This document shows positions 1-10,379 of a DNA stretch of 64,000 nt, piece after piece (positions within the stretch are counted from its first letter, which is position 1; the number at the start of each line of letters is the position of its first letter). The notes beneath the pieces are model-generated. The model ran no database searches. It saw only the letters and a list, made by a program, of their open reading frames with translations, and was not told the origin of the DNA. The stretch lies in the NCBI GenBank assembly GCA_047967505.1, contig CM106538.1, one strand, 5' to 3'. The stretch is from Dipteris shenzhenensis. Taxonomy: Eukaryota; Polypodiophyta; Polypodiopsida; Gleicheniales. A program made the position numbers and the translations under genes.

Positions 1-587
1 TGAACACCACACCTTGCTTCTCCTTGCGCGTTCTGTATTCCAAGTAGAGGCATGCCAACAAATAGCACGTCCAGATGCCTACGCCTGCATACAGAAGGTG
101 GAAGAACACGCCTAATCCGAAACCCATCTGCGAGTACGACGTTGGCATCGACAGAATCACTTGTCCCACCTGAATCCAAAACTTGTTCCGTCAATCAATC
201 TGTCTATGTGCTTATCACAAATCTACCGTCGACATTCTAGCTAGCTAGTTTCCGTCAATCAGAGAAGAAAGTATACACTATTTGATTATTCCGGACTTGA
301 TCACTTTGCCTTAAGAGTCTGCAAGAAAGAAAAATTTCGACGAGTTTCTCGACCTGGCCGGACACGGCGTTAAACCACGCATCGTAGTTAGAGCCTCCGT
401 GCCAGATGTATCGATTCCAAAGATCCGTCAACTGATGGGGGCTCTCGTTGGATTCCAGATGACGAGCTTCTGGATCCAGAGAAATGATAGCATCCATCAC
501 GTCGACTTTCGTACGAGCGAGGCCATTGGAAGGCTGGGCCGGGGTATAATTTGCAGCGGGATGGCCGGCGATTTCGTTAGAGGCCAT
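1..587 (-). CDS. AUX1/LAX-type auxin influx carrier, 5' two exons, runs off the left edge
   Basis: AUX1/LAX proteins are plasma-membrane proton/auxin symporters of the amino-acid/auxin permease family. Exon 1 (587 down to 354) starts at the ATG at 587-585 and encodes 78 residues ending WHGGSNYDAWFNAVSGQ, matching the conserved family segment WHGGSxxDAWFxxxxxQ just before the first membrane helix. A GT at 353 and an AG before 169 define a 184-bp intron (353-170) between codons. Exon 2 (169 to beyond 1) reads VGQVILSMPTSYSQMGFGLG, then a hydrophobic helix, then LYLEYRTRKEKQG, matching the family's QVAQVLLTLPYSFSQLGM and YVEYRxRKEK blocks. The rest of the protein lies outside the window. Several positions that are nearly invariant in flowering plants differ (for example MPTSYSQMG), so this is a divergent paralogue or a non-seed-plant gene. 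No frame break is visible. The family call is firm; transport activity is inferred. Confidence 0.88.
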
Positions 588-700
588 GGCAACGAAGCTC
601 TGGACGCTGGAGTCTCACAGACTCTCACTGTCTCCAGCCTCAAAAAAAAGAAGGCTCAGAGATTTGAAAATCACGGCGGCATTGTATTATATGAGAGCGA
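588..700 (-). promoter_or_regulatory. 5' leader and candidate core promoter of the AUX1/LAX gene
   Basis: Reading leftward toward the ATG at 587, there is a TATA-like run (TCATATAATAC on the minus strand) at about 684-694. A roughly 70-100 bp leader follows, containing a purine/pyrimidine run at 643-652. The distance to the start codon fits a plant core promoter with a short leader. This is a position-and-motif guess only; no transcript data are available here. Confidence 0.35.
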
Positions 701-1370
701 TACGATGCAGAAAAGCAAAAGTTGCTTTTTGACATGGTATGTGCTTCGACCCAGGATCGTCGGCTTTCTTTCAGCTCATGCTTCATTGTCGCCGCCCAAC
801 GTGTGGAAAAGCTCGTCTCTTCCGTTCTAACGATCCCATCATCTCTCTGTCTTCAAACTACGCCACGCAATCTGTGTCGCTAGCAAGTCGACCTTTATCG
901 CACACTTGCATGACGCCGTCCACGTTTCTTTGCGTAGTTATCCTGTTGGCAGTTGTTGGTTCGGCTGCCATGTTAACGCGTCTCAAACTTGGATACGTCT
1001 TATGAATGTACAATGCACATCCGGTGCCTACAACATTACAAAAGACCAACCTGCGGAGAGTCCAGGTTAGTTCACACCGGTCCAAATTGTTTCACCTTGT
1101 GAGGAGTCTTCCACTTAAGATGAGTTTCCTCCACACCAAGAGTCAACCACCCACACACCACTTCTCAAGAAATTCTACCTTAGCCCCCCCACTCCATGCC
1201 ATTTTCAAAGGAGAGCATTTTCCCAAAATTAGCAATTGAAAACAGGGCACAAAATAGCATGTCACTAGCATCTCTAATAAGAACTTAATGAGTTCCCATT
1301 CCAAGCCTCCCAAGAAAGCACTAATGCTAGCATACAACTTGAACTTACAACCACAAAAAATCCATATTCG
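701..1370. other. Presumed upstream region of AUX1/LAX; no gene recognised
   Basis: This stretch is more GC-balanced than the AT-rich sequence beyond 1400. It contains only short open frames with no recognisable protein. It is probably the upstream regulatory region of the AUX1/LAX gene. I found no repeat shared with the rest of the window until about 1371. Confidence 0.4.
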
Positions 1371-1566
1371 AATACAACCCCAAACTAGTTCCGGGTAGGT
1401 AGCTATATTGAGCTAGAATATATTTTAATGAATTTCTTGCCATTCCCTAAAAATTCAAAATTAATATTTGCCAATACAACCACAAACTAGTTCTGGGTAG
1501 GTAGCTATATTGAGCTAGAATATATTTTAATGAATTTCTTGCCATTCCCTAAAAATTCAAAATTAA
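1371..1566. repeat. Tandem duplication, period about 102 bp
   Basis: Two nearly identical copies begin at 1371 and 1473, each containing GGTAGGTAGCTATATTGAGC followed by an AT-rich tail ending in CCCTAAAAATTCAAAATTAA. The same segment appears in reverse orientation near 62160-62215, so it belongs to a dispersed or long-range inverted repeat. Confidence 0.8.
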
Positions 1567-1984
1567 GAAAAGTTTGACACATGATTCAAGAAGAGTTGAT
1601 ATTGTCAATTTATGACACAATTATATCTACTTAAAAAGATGACTTAATTTTTAAAATGAACTAAGAAGATAGGTTTATGTAAAGTTTAAAATAAGAAAAG
1701 ATGACTAATTACTTGGTTGAGTAATAGGATAGCATTGTGGTAATTTTGTTAAGTTTATATGTTTTAATATTGTACAATTTGATTCTTATCTAATTTATAA
1801 AATAAAGTGAGTAGAATGTGATAATAGAAATACCTTTTTTTGTTTAATGCATCAGGGTGATTTTTTTTTTAAAAAGTTGCTATTCAAGTTTATATTTAAT
1901 CTACAAAATAAATATAAAGATGTATCAAAAATGTCGAAATGATTTGAAATTTAGTTTGAATGTAAAAGATTTAAATGATAGTGG

Positions 1985-2143
1985 GTATTGAATAAATGTA
2001 TGGTAATTTGCATTTAAAAGATGCATACATTATGTATTTGAACACGTAACTTTATATTTTTATTGTATTGAATAAATGTATGGCAATTTGCATTTAAAAG
2101 ATGCATACGTTATGTATTTGAACACGTACCTTTATATTTTTAT
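1985..2143. repeat. Tandem duplication, period 80 bp
   Basis: Two copies (1985-2064 and 2065-2143) both start GTATTGAATAAATGTATGG and differ at only a few bases. The surrounding 1570-2480 is AT-rich and without coding potential. Confidence 0.8.
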
Positions 2144-2503
2144 CGTGGATTGATCTATTGTAAGATCAAATAATGATGTCGTTAAACAATGAGTTTATGT
2201 TTGAGGGTGATGTTAAGTGAGAAAGATGACTTGCAACTTGAGAAGTATTAATTATTATGAAATCGAGAAAAGCAAGATAATAGTAGAAATACTTGAAGGA
2301 CACTACAATAGTATTATAACAGTAATGAACTTAAAAGTAGTAATTATTGAAATTGTTAAAAAATGGAGATATATGCCACCAAAAACATGACTTCTTTAAA
2401 AGCATGATTTAGCAATGAAGTAGCAATGCTTTGAAAAGGAAAAAATGGACTAATATGTGCTATGAATTAAGAGTCCTTCAAAAGTCATAACAAGACAAAG
2501 CAC

Positions 2504-2750
2504 CCATAGACGCGCACACAGACGCGTTTCATGAACTAAATAAAAAACTTACGGGCACGTCTATTTGCGCGTCTGGAGACCCGCGTCTAATTGCACGTCT
2601 ATATATCAGACTTACGTGTGTATAGACGCGCAGTTAGATGCATAAATAGACGCGCTTATAAAGGCTTTTATAGATGCACATATAGACGCAAGTCGAACAG
2701 ACAGACGCGAATATAAACACGTTTTAAACACACTGATAGACGCGCTTTTT
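2504..2750. promoter_or_regulatory. Left subterminal motif cluster of copy A
   Basis: About eight exact GACGCG or CGCGTC cores, plus decayed versions (TAGATGCA, GACGTG), occur in both orientations within 250 bp of the left end. Subterminal repeat arrays of this kind are the known binding sites of the TnpA-type protein in En/Spm. The binding role here is inferred from that parallel. Confidence 0.7.
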
Positions 2751-2944
2751 TTTAAAAAAAAATTTTATAGAATACTGTGTATGTTGTGTATGCTATATAG
2801 TTACAAGAATCCCATATCCACATTCTGTAATTCAATTCTTACAGCCAACCGCATTTTAATTACAATTCCAAATAAAATATTACAACTCCAAAACGCAATA
2901 AAATTGAAAGCTCAAAAAGTGCTTGTATATACATATAGCACGAA

Positions 2945-3025
2945 GCTAAGCCACATCATGTGGCTTCAAGTACAAAAAATAAGGAAGCTAAGCCACATCA
3001 TGTGGCTTCAAGTACAAAAAATAAG
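2945..3025. repeat. Tandem palindromic 38-39 bp repeat in the 3' flank of the TnpA-like gene
   Basis: Two copies of a unit contain the near-perfect palindrome AAGCCACATCATGTGGCTT, followed by CAAGTACAAAAAATAAG. A third partial unit lies at about 3050-3075. A degenerate single version (GAAGCCATAGGACGTGGCTT) is present in copy B near 17213. It lies where the transcript's 3' end would be. Confidence 0.7.
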
Positions 3026-3103
3026 AGGAGTCTATATACAAGAGGCACGAAGCCAAGCCAGTGGCTTTAAGTACAAAAAGAGTAGCTAGCACTACTTCTA
3101 CGA

Positions 3104-4554
3104 CTAATCCTCGCTACCTTCCACGCTCCCTTCTGCGCTCCCTTCTGTGCCTCCTTCCTCGTCTTTCTCATTGTCTTGTGCATGGGCCTGTAAACAAGGG
3201 ACAATATATATCAATGTATGAAAAATCAAATCTTTACTTATAATTTTGGCATTATTTAATTACTTTCAAATACCTAGGGGGCCGCTCCAGTAGCTCGGGT
3301 ATACTGCTCCTCAGTAATCAACCCGTCATCATAGAAGTGCCTCCATATATCTCCTCTGCGATGGTGGCGGTGGTAGGCTGTCTCCACTGGAGTAGGGTAT
3401 CTGCCCACGATCTCAAGCTGCATGACCGCGACACACTTTGTGGAGGGATTAGTACAAAGAAACAACCAACCTCCTAATAAACTACATAAGCAATATAATT
3501 TGAGATCGATACTTACAAATTGGGCCTCCCATGATTCAACACCCCCTGCTCTAAAATGCGCGCTTCCATATTCCTCCATCTGGATCCTCCGTGCCTCCAC
3601 GTGCTGCAGACTGGGGTCCTCCCTCGCTGACTTCATTGCCTTCTTCCACTCACGCTTGTGAGCGGTGTGGGGCGGGCCCCTTGGTGGTTGACCTGCCTCA
3701 AGCTTGGCAAGCTCCGCTAGTGCTTGCCTCTTAAGCGAAGATCTTTTATTGCTAAGTATCGTAACAATCTTTGACTTCCCCCATTTATATGTGAATTGGC
3801 GATTGGGGGGGTTAGGATACCTAGAGTGAACAGTAGCGAGGGTCTCATCAGCCAATCTCTTTGGGTGGTCTTTATAGTGGATAAAGCAATCTCTGTAATT
3901 GTTAGCAATTACAGAGCACATGAAGGCCATGATGTCCTTCCCCCGCGCATCCATCAAGATGCCTCCTGTCTGAGTGATGTCATAAGTACCATCACCTAGA
4001 GGCACATCTAAATCATCTGAATCATCCTTCTCCTCACCGCCACATGGCCCAAAGCACTGTGCCATGCATCCGCCACTGCTCTCCCTGCTACTACGCCTGC
4101 TACGCTGTCGTGTCGAGCTCGTACGCTGGCCACTCGTAGCTGGGGACTGCACGTGACTACGCTGACCACTCGTAGCTGAAGAACCGAGTCTCGATGGCTG
4201 GGAAATACGTCGACGGCTCAGCGAGAGAGAAGGACCTCCTGACGGCATGGGGGAAGGGGCATAAGACGGGATGGCAGAAGGGACATAAGACGGCATGGGG
4301 GAAGGGGCATAAGACGATACAGGGGAAGGGGCATAAGAAGGGGCATAAGACGGCTGTGCTGACTCCGCTGGGGTGATCTCAGGCGGTGTGGGGTGGCTCG
4401 GAGTCTGTAGTGCCGACTCCTGGGGAGTGTTAAGAGTACCCTTCATATACCCGTATAACTCCGCAGGACTAGGAGCGTGCCCTAAAAGATTATATAAGTC
4501 CTTTCAAATAGATTCCCGGGGATCAGGTGAGCTAGAAGCGCTTCCTAGCCACAT
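3104..4554 (-). pseudogene. TnpA-like (plant Ptta/En/Spm-type) second gene of copy A, three exons, broken
   Basis: The protein starts at the ATG at 4554 (MWLGSASSS). Its N-terminal third is rich in Pro, Ser and Tyr with repeated SYAPSPMPS-like units, followed by an Arg/Ser-rich stretch. A conserved region follows: MDARGKDIMAFMCSVIANNY, then HYKDHPKRLADETLA, then FTYKWGKSKIVTILSNKR, a basic helical segment, and HVEARRIQMEEYGSAHF. Introns with GTAAGT/TGCAG-type ends are 3516-3418 (99 bp, in frame) and 3273-3188 (86 bp). The last exon encodes an acidic Glu/Asp/Gly tail. Two lesions are visible against copy B: a TGA at 4506-4504 where B has TGG (Trp), and a TAG at 3276-3274 exactly at the exon-2/intron-2 border. 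The layout resembles the TnpA-type DNA-binding partner of CACTA elements. The family label is moderately secure and the function is inferred. Confidence 0.65.
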
Positions 4555-4629
4555 GTTGAACTGGAAAAAAGGAAAAAAATCTATTACTGATGAGCTGAGA
4601 AGAAAGGGGAAGAAAAAAGAGGCTTACTG

Positions 4630-5460
4630 TCAGAGCGCGTCTATAGACCCGTCTGATTTGCGCATCTATAGATGCATCTAACAGAGCGTTTAACAGTGCG
4701 TTTAACAGTGCATCTAACAGTGTGTTTAATAGTGCGTCTAACAGTGCGTTTAACAATGCATTTAACAGTGCATTTAAAAGTGCGTCTAACAGGGCGTTTG
4801 TGTGAGCGTCTATAGACGCGTCTGTGTGTGTCTGCAACAAGCCAGATGTGCGGTTAGACGCACCTATAGACGCGCTTTTATACGCGCCTTGAGAAGCGCC
4901 TATAGACGCGCTCCGACAGACGAGATTTCTAAAAAGTCAAAAAGGACGTTGCGCCCGACAAAAGAACGTGACGCTCATACCTAGATCCTGCGTTTCCTAG
5001 ATGCGAGAAAGTACAAAACTGGAGAGAGCAAACTTCTAAACAAGAACAACTTCAAAAGGACTTACTTGGATAAAGGTATGGAAGGTTCTTCTTTCTTTTC
5101 CAAACTTGTTTCTTCTCCTTGTTCGTACTCCTCCTCTCCTTTAGGCTTGGAAGTAAGTGTAGGTACGGTCCCTTTCTCTTGAGTGAAAGCTTGGAAGTGT
5201 GTATGGGAGGCTCTCTCTTAAGCTTCGAATCTATGGAACTGCTAATAAAGAAGGAAGGAAGCCGCTCGTGAAATTTAAGTAATGTAAAGAAAAGCAAAGC
5301 GAGCGGCGCGCTGAAAAGCAGGTTTAAAAGCCGCGTCTATAGTCGCGTCTATTAGTGCGTCTATAGGCACGTCTAACTACATAGAGTAGACGCACGTTTA
5401 GACACGTCATTAGACGCGATGTTAGACGCGACTATAGACGTGGCGATAGATGCAACACAG
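4630..5460. promoter_or_regulatory. Central divergent promoter region of copy A with the same motifs as the termini
   Basis: Between the two divergent genes lie two motif clusters, 4630-4925 and 5325-5455. They contain TAGACGCG/CGCGTCTA cores and decayed forms (AGATGCA, GACGTG, GCGTCTA), the same words as in the subterminal regions. In 4675-4800 they form a roughly 12-bp tandem array (AACAGTGCGTTT / AACAGTGCATCT). Between the clusters (5060-5290) is a purine/pyrimidine-biased leader. It probably serves both transcripts; regulation by the element's own TnpA-like protein is inferred. Confidence 0.6.
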
Positions 5461-5515
5461 AGTTTAAATTAAGCATTTGAAGAAGAGCAAATTTGGTGGG
5501 TTGTTTGCTTGTAGG

Positions 5516-8500
5516 ATGTCTCCATCTTTAACAAGTAGCTCCAGTGAGGATGAATCCCTCCGTATCCACCATCGCGAAATGTGGTTGGAGCAAAAAATCA
5601 AATGTCTGTGTGATCGATGTCGAGGAAACATGTATCATGCACGCAGGATTACACTCAATCATATCTCAAAGTATGGAGAATGGGATGTGACCGTAAACAG
5701 GGTAAGGGTTTCTAAGTTAAGGTTGATTGAGATACCTATGGGTGTTCATATGTTTGAGTTATGATCCCATTTTAATTTGATACAGGATGCAGTGCCACAC
5801 CTGCACATGTTACCCTATGCCCGTCGTGAGGAGGCGAAGTGTCGGCGATATGAGGTGGAATCTTCAGGAGGGACCATTACGGATGCATGGAGTGATGGTG
5901 ATAGTAGCCCTCTGCCATTACCTCATGAAGCCGTGGAGGAGGAGGTGTTTGATGATATGGTGCGGGATTATATGTCCATCAAGGGAGGGATAATAGCATG
6001 GAGTAGGATGATCTTTTTACCACAGCATCGACTCCACTGTTTGAGGGGTGCACATTCTCTGTTCTACGTGCCTCCCTTGAGTTACTAAACTTGCAAACCA
6101 TCTATGGATGGAGCAATGCAAGTTTGAATGCATTACTCAAGTAAGCTTTAAAGTCGATTTTGCAAACATGGTGAATTATGCGCGTGGGTCAATTACTCAA
6201 ATGCTTTTCCTCATTTATGGTCTTCACGTGCAAGCTATTGTGTAAAATGCTTCCAAGGGAGAATAAATTACCGACCTCAAGAGATATGGCAAGGCAACAT
6301 GTGACCTCTCTTGGAGGATTAGATTACAAGCGCATCCATGCATGTGTCAACGATTGCGTTTTGTTTCGTGGACTACATAAGGATGCAAGAGAGTGTCCTA
6401 CTTGTGGAGAGGCAAGATATAGAGCAGATCTCAAAACCTTGGATGTGCCTCGTAAGATATTGCGACATTTTCCCATAGTCCCTCGCATCCAACATATGTT
6501 CAAGTGCAAATCTATTGCAGAGCTCATGTCATGGCATTCCTCCCATCGATCAACCGATGGCAAGTGGAGAACTCCCGCGGACTCTCCTGCGTGGAAGCAT
6601 ATTGGAGACTCATGGCCAAGCTTCAAGGAAGAACCTAGGAGCTTGAGACTTGGATTGGGTATGGACGGTGTGAACCCATTTGGTCTCAAAAGCACATCTT
6701 ACAGTGTATGGCCAGTGGTATTGGTGAATTACAATCTTCCACCCTCTATGCCTATTAAGAAAGGACATGTCATGCTGTCCCTTCTAATTCCAGGGAAACA
6801 TAAAGTCAAAAATCCTGATGTTTATTTGGAGCCTTTGATTGATGAGCTAGAGATACTTTGGAGAGGTATCGAGGTGCATGATGTGAGCAGGCCTCCCTCA
6901 TCACGAGACTTCAACTGCAAAGCAGTCTTGATGTGGACGATGCATGACTTCCCAAGCTATGGCGAGTGTTCAGGTAAGCATTGCATTTTTTAATTATGAA
7001 TAGGCAAAGGACGTGGCACCCTAAACCCACCTTCCACTCTTAATTGCATCTATTGTTCAGGTCTCACTACATCGGGTTACCATGCATGTCCTGTTTGTGG
7101 TCCTTCGCTAGTTGCCTCACGGGCAGACGCATTGAATAAGGTCATCTATGAGAATCACCATCGATTTCTCCCACCTGATCATCCTAGATATGTTGCCCCT
7201 TGGAATGAAGTCCTCCCACAATCACTCACCGCGGGAGATTGGATGAGAATTTGGGACGGTTCCACGACTCCTCCACCACTTGGCATGAGCCGGTAAGGGT
7301 TTGTAACTATTGGCTGGAAGTAAAGATTGGCTATATTGGTTGAAAGTAAAGATTGCACGCTAACACTTTATTTTGTTTAGATACTCCATCTTTTATCATT
7401 TACCATATTGGTCCCACCTCAAGATCAATCACTTGCTTGATCCCATGCATATCTTCAAGAATGTGGCATCTACCATTTGGGAGCATTTGAATGGGACACG
7501 AGATTCGGCAGGCATAAGGGAGGATCTATGTACCACAGGGAGGATGCGTGAAGCTTGGCCTCAAGAGAGACCAAATGGGCGTGTTTTTTTACCTCGTGCA
7601 CCGTGGATGTTATCAAAGCTAGAGATGGCGATGGTGAAGCGCGCTATTACTACAATTCATACTCCCACTGGATGCATGAGGTGTTTGAAGGGAGCCTTTA
7701 CAAAGAGCAAGAAAAGAGGTGTAGAGCAATTATATGGCTTGAAATCTCATGATTAGCACAAGATGCTCCAAGTAAGTATTTTATATGCATAACATCTTTT
7801 TCCTTTCAAATTTGTGAGTGAATAGCGATAAGCAACTAATCAACCACCTCCTCGCGGGTTCAGTTCATACTACCTACTAGCATTTCACGTAGTGCATCAA
7901 AGGACGTGAAAGATTGTATTTACAAGATGGGCGAGCTTGTGAGGTATGTGAGCTCAAAGGAAATAGATCCCACCACTCTTGAGAATGCTCGAGTTATGTC
8001 AGTGGAGGCGGTTTGTTTAGTGGAGGAGACATTTCCACGTTCTATCCTCACAAGCCAACTACATCTCATAGTACATTTGGTGGATGAGATTGCTATATGC
8101 GGTACTATACATGCACGATGGTTGTTTTCCCTTGAGCGCTTCATGAAGACGTCGAAGGGCTTTGTGAGACAAAATGCAAGACCCGAATGTAGCATGGCCG
8201 AGGGTTGGTTGGTACAAGAGTCACTTGTATATATTTCTGAGTTTCTTGTTGATGTGGATAGCTCTCTCCCACGACTATGGAGAGATGATGAAGACCTAAG
8301 GATGACCTCTATTGTGCCTCAAGGAAAAGGACGCAACAAAGTAATAGACACGGAGTTGCATAATAGTATCAACCTCTTTTGCGTGCTTAATAGTGATGTG
8401 ATGAAAAGATGGGTGACAAGATACGAGGATGCAAAGGCAAGAAGACAAGAAGAAAGGGCCCTCTTTCGTACACACCACGGATCTCGTGTGCCATACCCTC

Positions 8501-9492
8501 AGCATCTAAGAGCACTTCCAAAGGATATTCATGTGGATTGGCTACTTGATGAAATGGAGAAAGCAGAGAAAGATGAGGGGATGCATATCACAATGGAAGA
8601 ATGGGAGTATGCTAGGGGATGCATGAGCAAGGTCGGTATATAGAATGTTATGCATAAGTTAGGAGCTTTTTATAATTTAGATTGCTTATTTAATTGATTT
8701 TTTCTTGGTGTAGTGCACTATGTTCAATGCTATATGGTGTGAGGGCAAGCATTTTCGAACACAACGGATTGATGATAAGAGAAACACACAAGATTGCGGC
8801 GTCATTGCTAGCTTTGAGGGAGCCAATGGAGCCATGGATGATTATTGTGGCATAATCCAAGATATCATTATGCTTGACTTTCGACGCTTCTTTGTGTATG
8901 TTTTGGATGTAAAGTGGTTTAAGGACGTGGTGGAAAGAGGCCCTAATGCAACAATCAAACGCCATGCAAGTGGCTTTGTAACTATTGACTCCACAAAGTT
9001 TTGGCAAAGTAGGAAGGACACACTAGTACTACCGCAACAATGTGAACAGGTACTGTGCACACACATAAAAATACTCGCTTTTAAATATTTGATGCAAGAA
9101 AAGTAACATGATTGTATTTGTGTTTGAATTAGGTTGTCTATCAACCAATGGTAGATAATAATAGATGGTGGCATGTCATACCTATTATGCCACGTTCCAA
9201 AGTGATGTATAGTACATTTACTAATATGGAGCATATGGAGGATGATCATGGCCATGGACGTGATGATGACCGTGATATAAGAGAGGAGGATGATCATGAG
9301 ATAGGAGATATAGATATTGAGGCCATTACCCATGAGGACGAGCCTACCATTGGAGATGCTGATTTCGATGAGCACATGAGTGGCACAAGTAGTAGTGGGT
9401 TGAATGTATTTGTAGATCTAAACACTTGTTTGGATTTTGAAGTAGATAGTTTAGCAAGGGTTGATCTCATTGAGGATGAGATTGAACTGTAG
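5516..9492 (+). pseudogene. tnp2-type CACTA transposase of copy A, eight exons, broken
   Basis: The exons, read by splice signals and comparison with copies B and C, are 5516-5701, 5786-6140, 6234-6973, 7061-7292, 7381-7771, 7864-8631, 8714-9049 and 9133-9492. Domains in order: an N-terminal zinc-binding transposase-associated segment (CLCDRCRGNMYHARRITLNH); the tnp2 core (MLPRENKLPTSRDMARQHV, RIHACVNDCVLFR, CPTCGEARY, HLLDPMHIFKNV); a DUF4218 region in exon 6 (LTSQLHLIVHLVDEIA, HARWLFSLERFMK); and a DUF4216 region in exons 7-8 (DYCGIIQDII, VKWFKDVVERG, LVLPQQCEQ). The C-terminus is acidic. Lesions: a 2-bp frameshift near 6008; loss of the exon-3 acceptor AG (CAAG at 6231-6234, where B has TAGG); and TAG at 7754-7756 where B and C have TGG. 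The intron found in B and C inside the DUF4218 exon is exactly absent (junction 7943/7944). Confidence 0.85.
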
Positions 9493-9654
9493 CCCCACAA
9501 TTGATATTGGAAAAACTATTTTACATATTGTCTCATTCTCCTCATCTCACTTAATTCTTGTATATGTGGGCTTGCAAAAAATTATGTGCTTTGGTAATCA
9601 TGGGCAATGTTTGGAAAGCAATGATGTACACCAAAATCTCACTTTCTGTATTCT

Positions 9655-9930
9655 CTAGAGCGCGTCTATTTACACGTCTAAATGCGCATCTTATTCTCAG
9701 TGTAAATGCGCAAATAAACATGCAAATACACACGCAAATAGACGCGCTAATAAATGGGATGTTAGACGGGCTCGTATTTTCCCAGATCAAACGCGCAAAT
9801 AGACGCGGTGATTTACGCGCAAATAAACGAGCGTTTAGACGCGCATTTAGACATGCCCATAATTTCTCTACTAAAGCAACGCCTATAGACGCACCCGCTA
9901 TTTTGCACGTCTACCAAGCGCTTCTATAGT
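9655..9930. promoter_or_regulatory. Right subterminal motif cluster of copy A
   Basis: Repeated GACGCG, CGCGTC, GCGCAAATA and decayed TAGACGCA/TAGACATG words in both orientations are packed into the 290 bp inside the right end. They mirror the left cluster, as expected for end-recognition sites of a CACTA element. Confidence 0.65.
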
Positions 9931-9947
9931 TGCTTTGTGTTGTTGTG

Positions 9948-10033
9948 AGTATGACTTAACTATAGTTTGGAAGAAATCCTTTACATGTATTGAAAATGGG
10001 CTTCTATGCAAATATACTAGATTATGTCTCTCT
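9948..10033. other. 86-bp spacer between the two inverted transposons
   Basis: The spacer begins with the AGT target duplication of copy A and ends TCT directly before the CACAACAAG end of copy B. It has no coding potential. Its right part (ATATACTAGATTATGTCTCT) weakly resembles the uninterrupted homologous site read on the minus strand near 61015-61035 (ATATTACTGATTTTAACTTT), consistent with B having inserted here. Confidence 0.5.
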
Positions 10034-10379
10034 CACAACAAGACAAAGCAACTATAGACGTGCTTGATAGATGCACAAAATAGCGGGCACATCTATAGGC
10101 ATTGCTAGAATAGCAAAAATATGGGCGCATCTAATAGCGCATCTATTAGCGCGTCTGCACTGTGAATTAGACATGGATCTAGATGCAAAACAGAGAATAT
10201 AGAAAGTGAGATTTTGATAAATGTACATCATTGCTTTCCAAACATTTCCCATGATTACCAAAGCACGTAATTTTAACAAAAATATCAATGCTTTTTGTTA
10301 AACTCACATATACAAAAATTAAGTGAGGTGAGGAGAATGAGACAATATGTAAAATAGTTTTGCCAATATCAATGATGGG

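Larger units (their letters stand above)
2486..9947 (+). mobile_element. CACTA/En-Spm-like DNA transposon, copy A (7462 bp)
   Basis: The left end reads CATAACAAGACAAAGCA and the right end, reverse-complemented, reads CACAACAACACAAAGCA. The same terminal sequence occurs at the ends of copies B and C. The 3-bp flanks are AGT (2483-2485) and AGT (9948-9950), a matching target duplication of the length typical of the CACTA superfamily. The ends begin CACAA rather than CACTA. Inside are a minus-strand TnpA-like gene (3104-4554) and a plus-strand tnp2-type transposase (5516-9492), transcribed away from each other. Clusters of TAGACGCG-like motifs sit inside both ends and in the centre. Both genes carry stop codons or frameshifts, so the copy is not autonomous as it stands, though mobilisation in trans cannot be excluded. 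Confidence 0.9.

Noticed and set aside
4194-4376. Plus-strand frame with GKGHKT repeats
   Set aside because: It is the antisense of the Pro/Ser/Tyr repeat region of the TnpA-like gene, and the minus-strand reading is supported by introns and copy B.
2504-5460. GACGCG clusters as a CpG island promoter of a host gene
   Set aside because: The clusters sit inside defined transposon ends and at the matching place in copies A and B, so they belong to the element.
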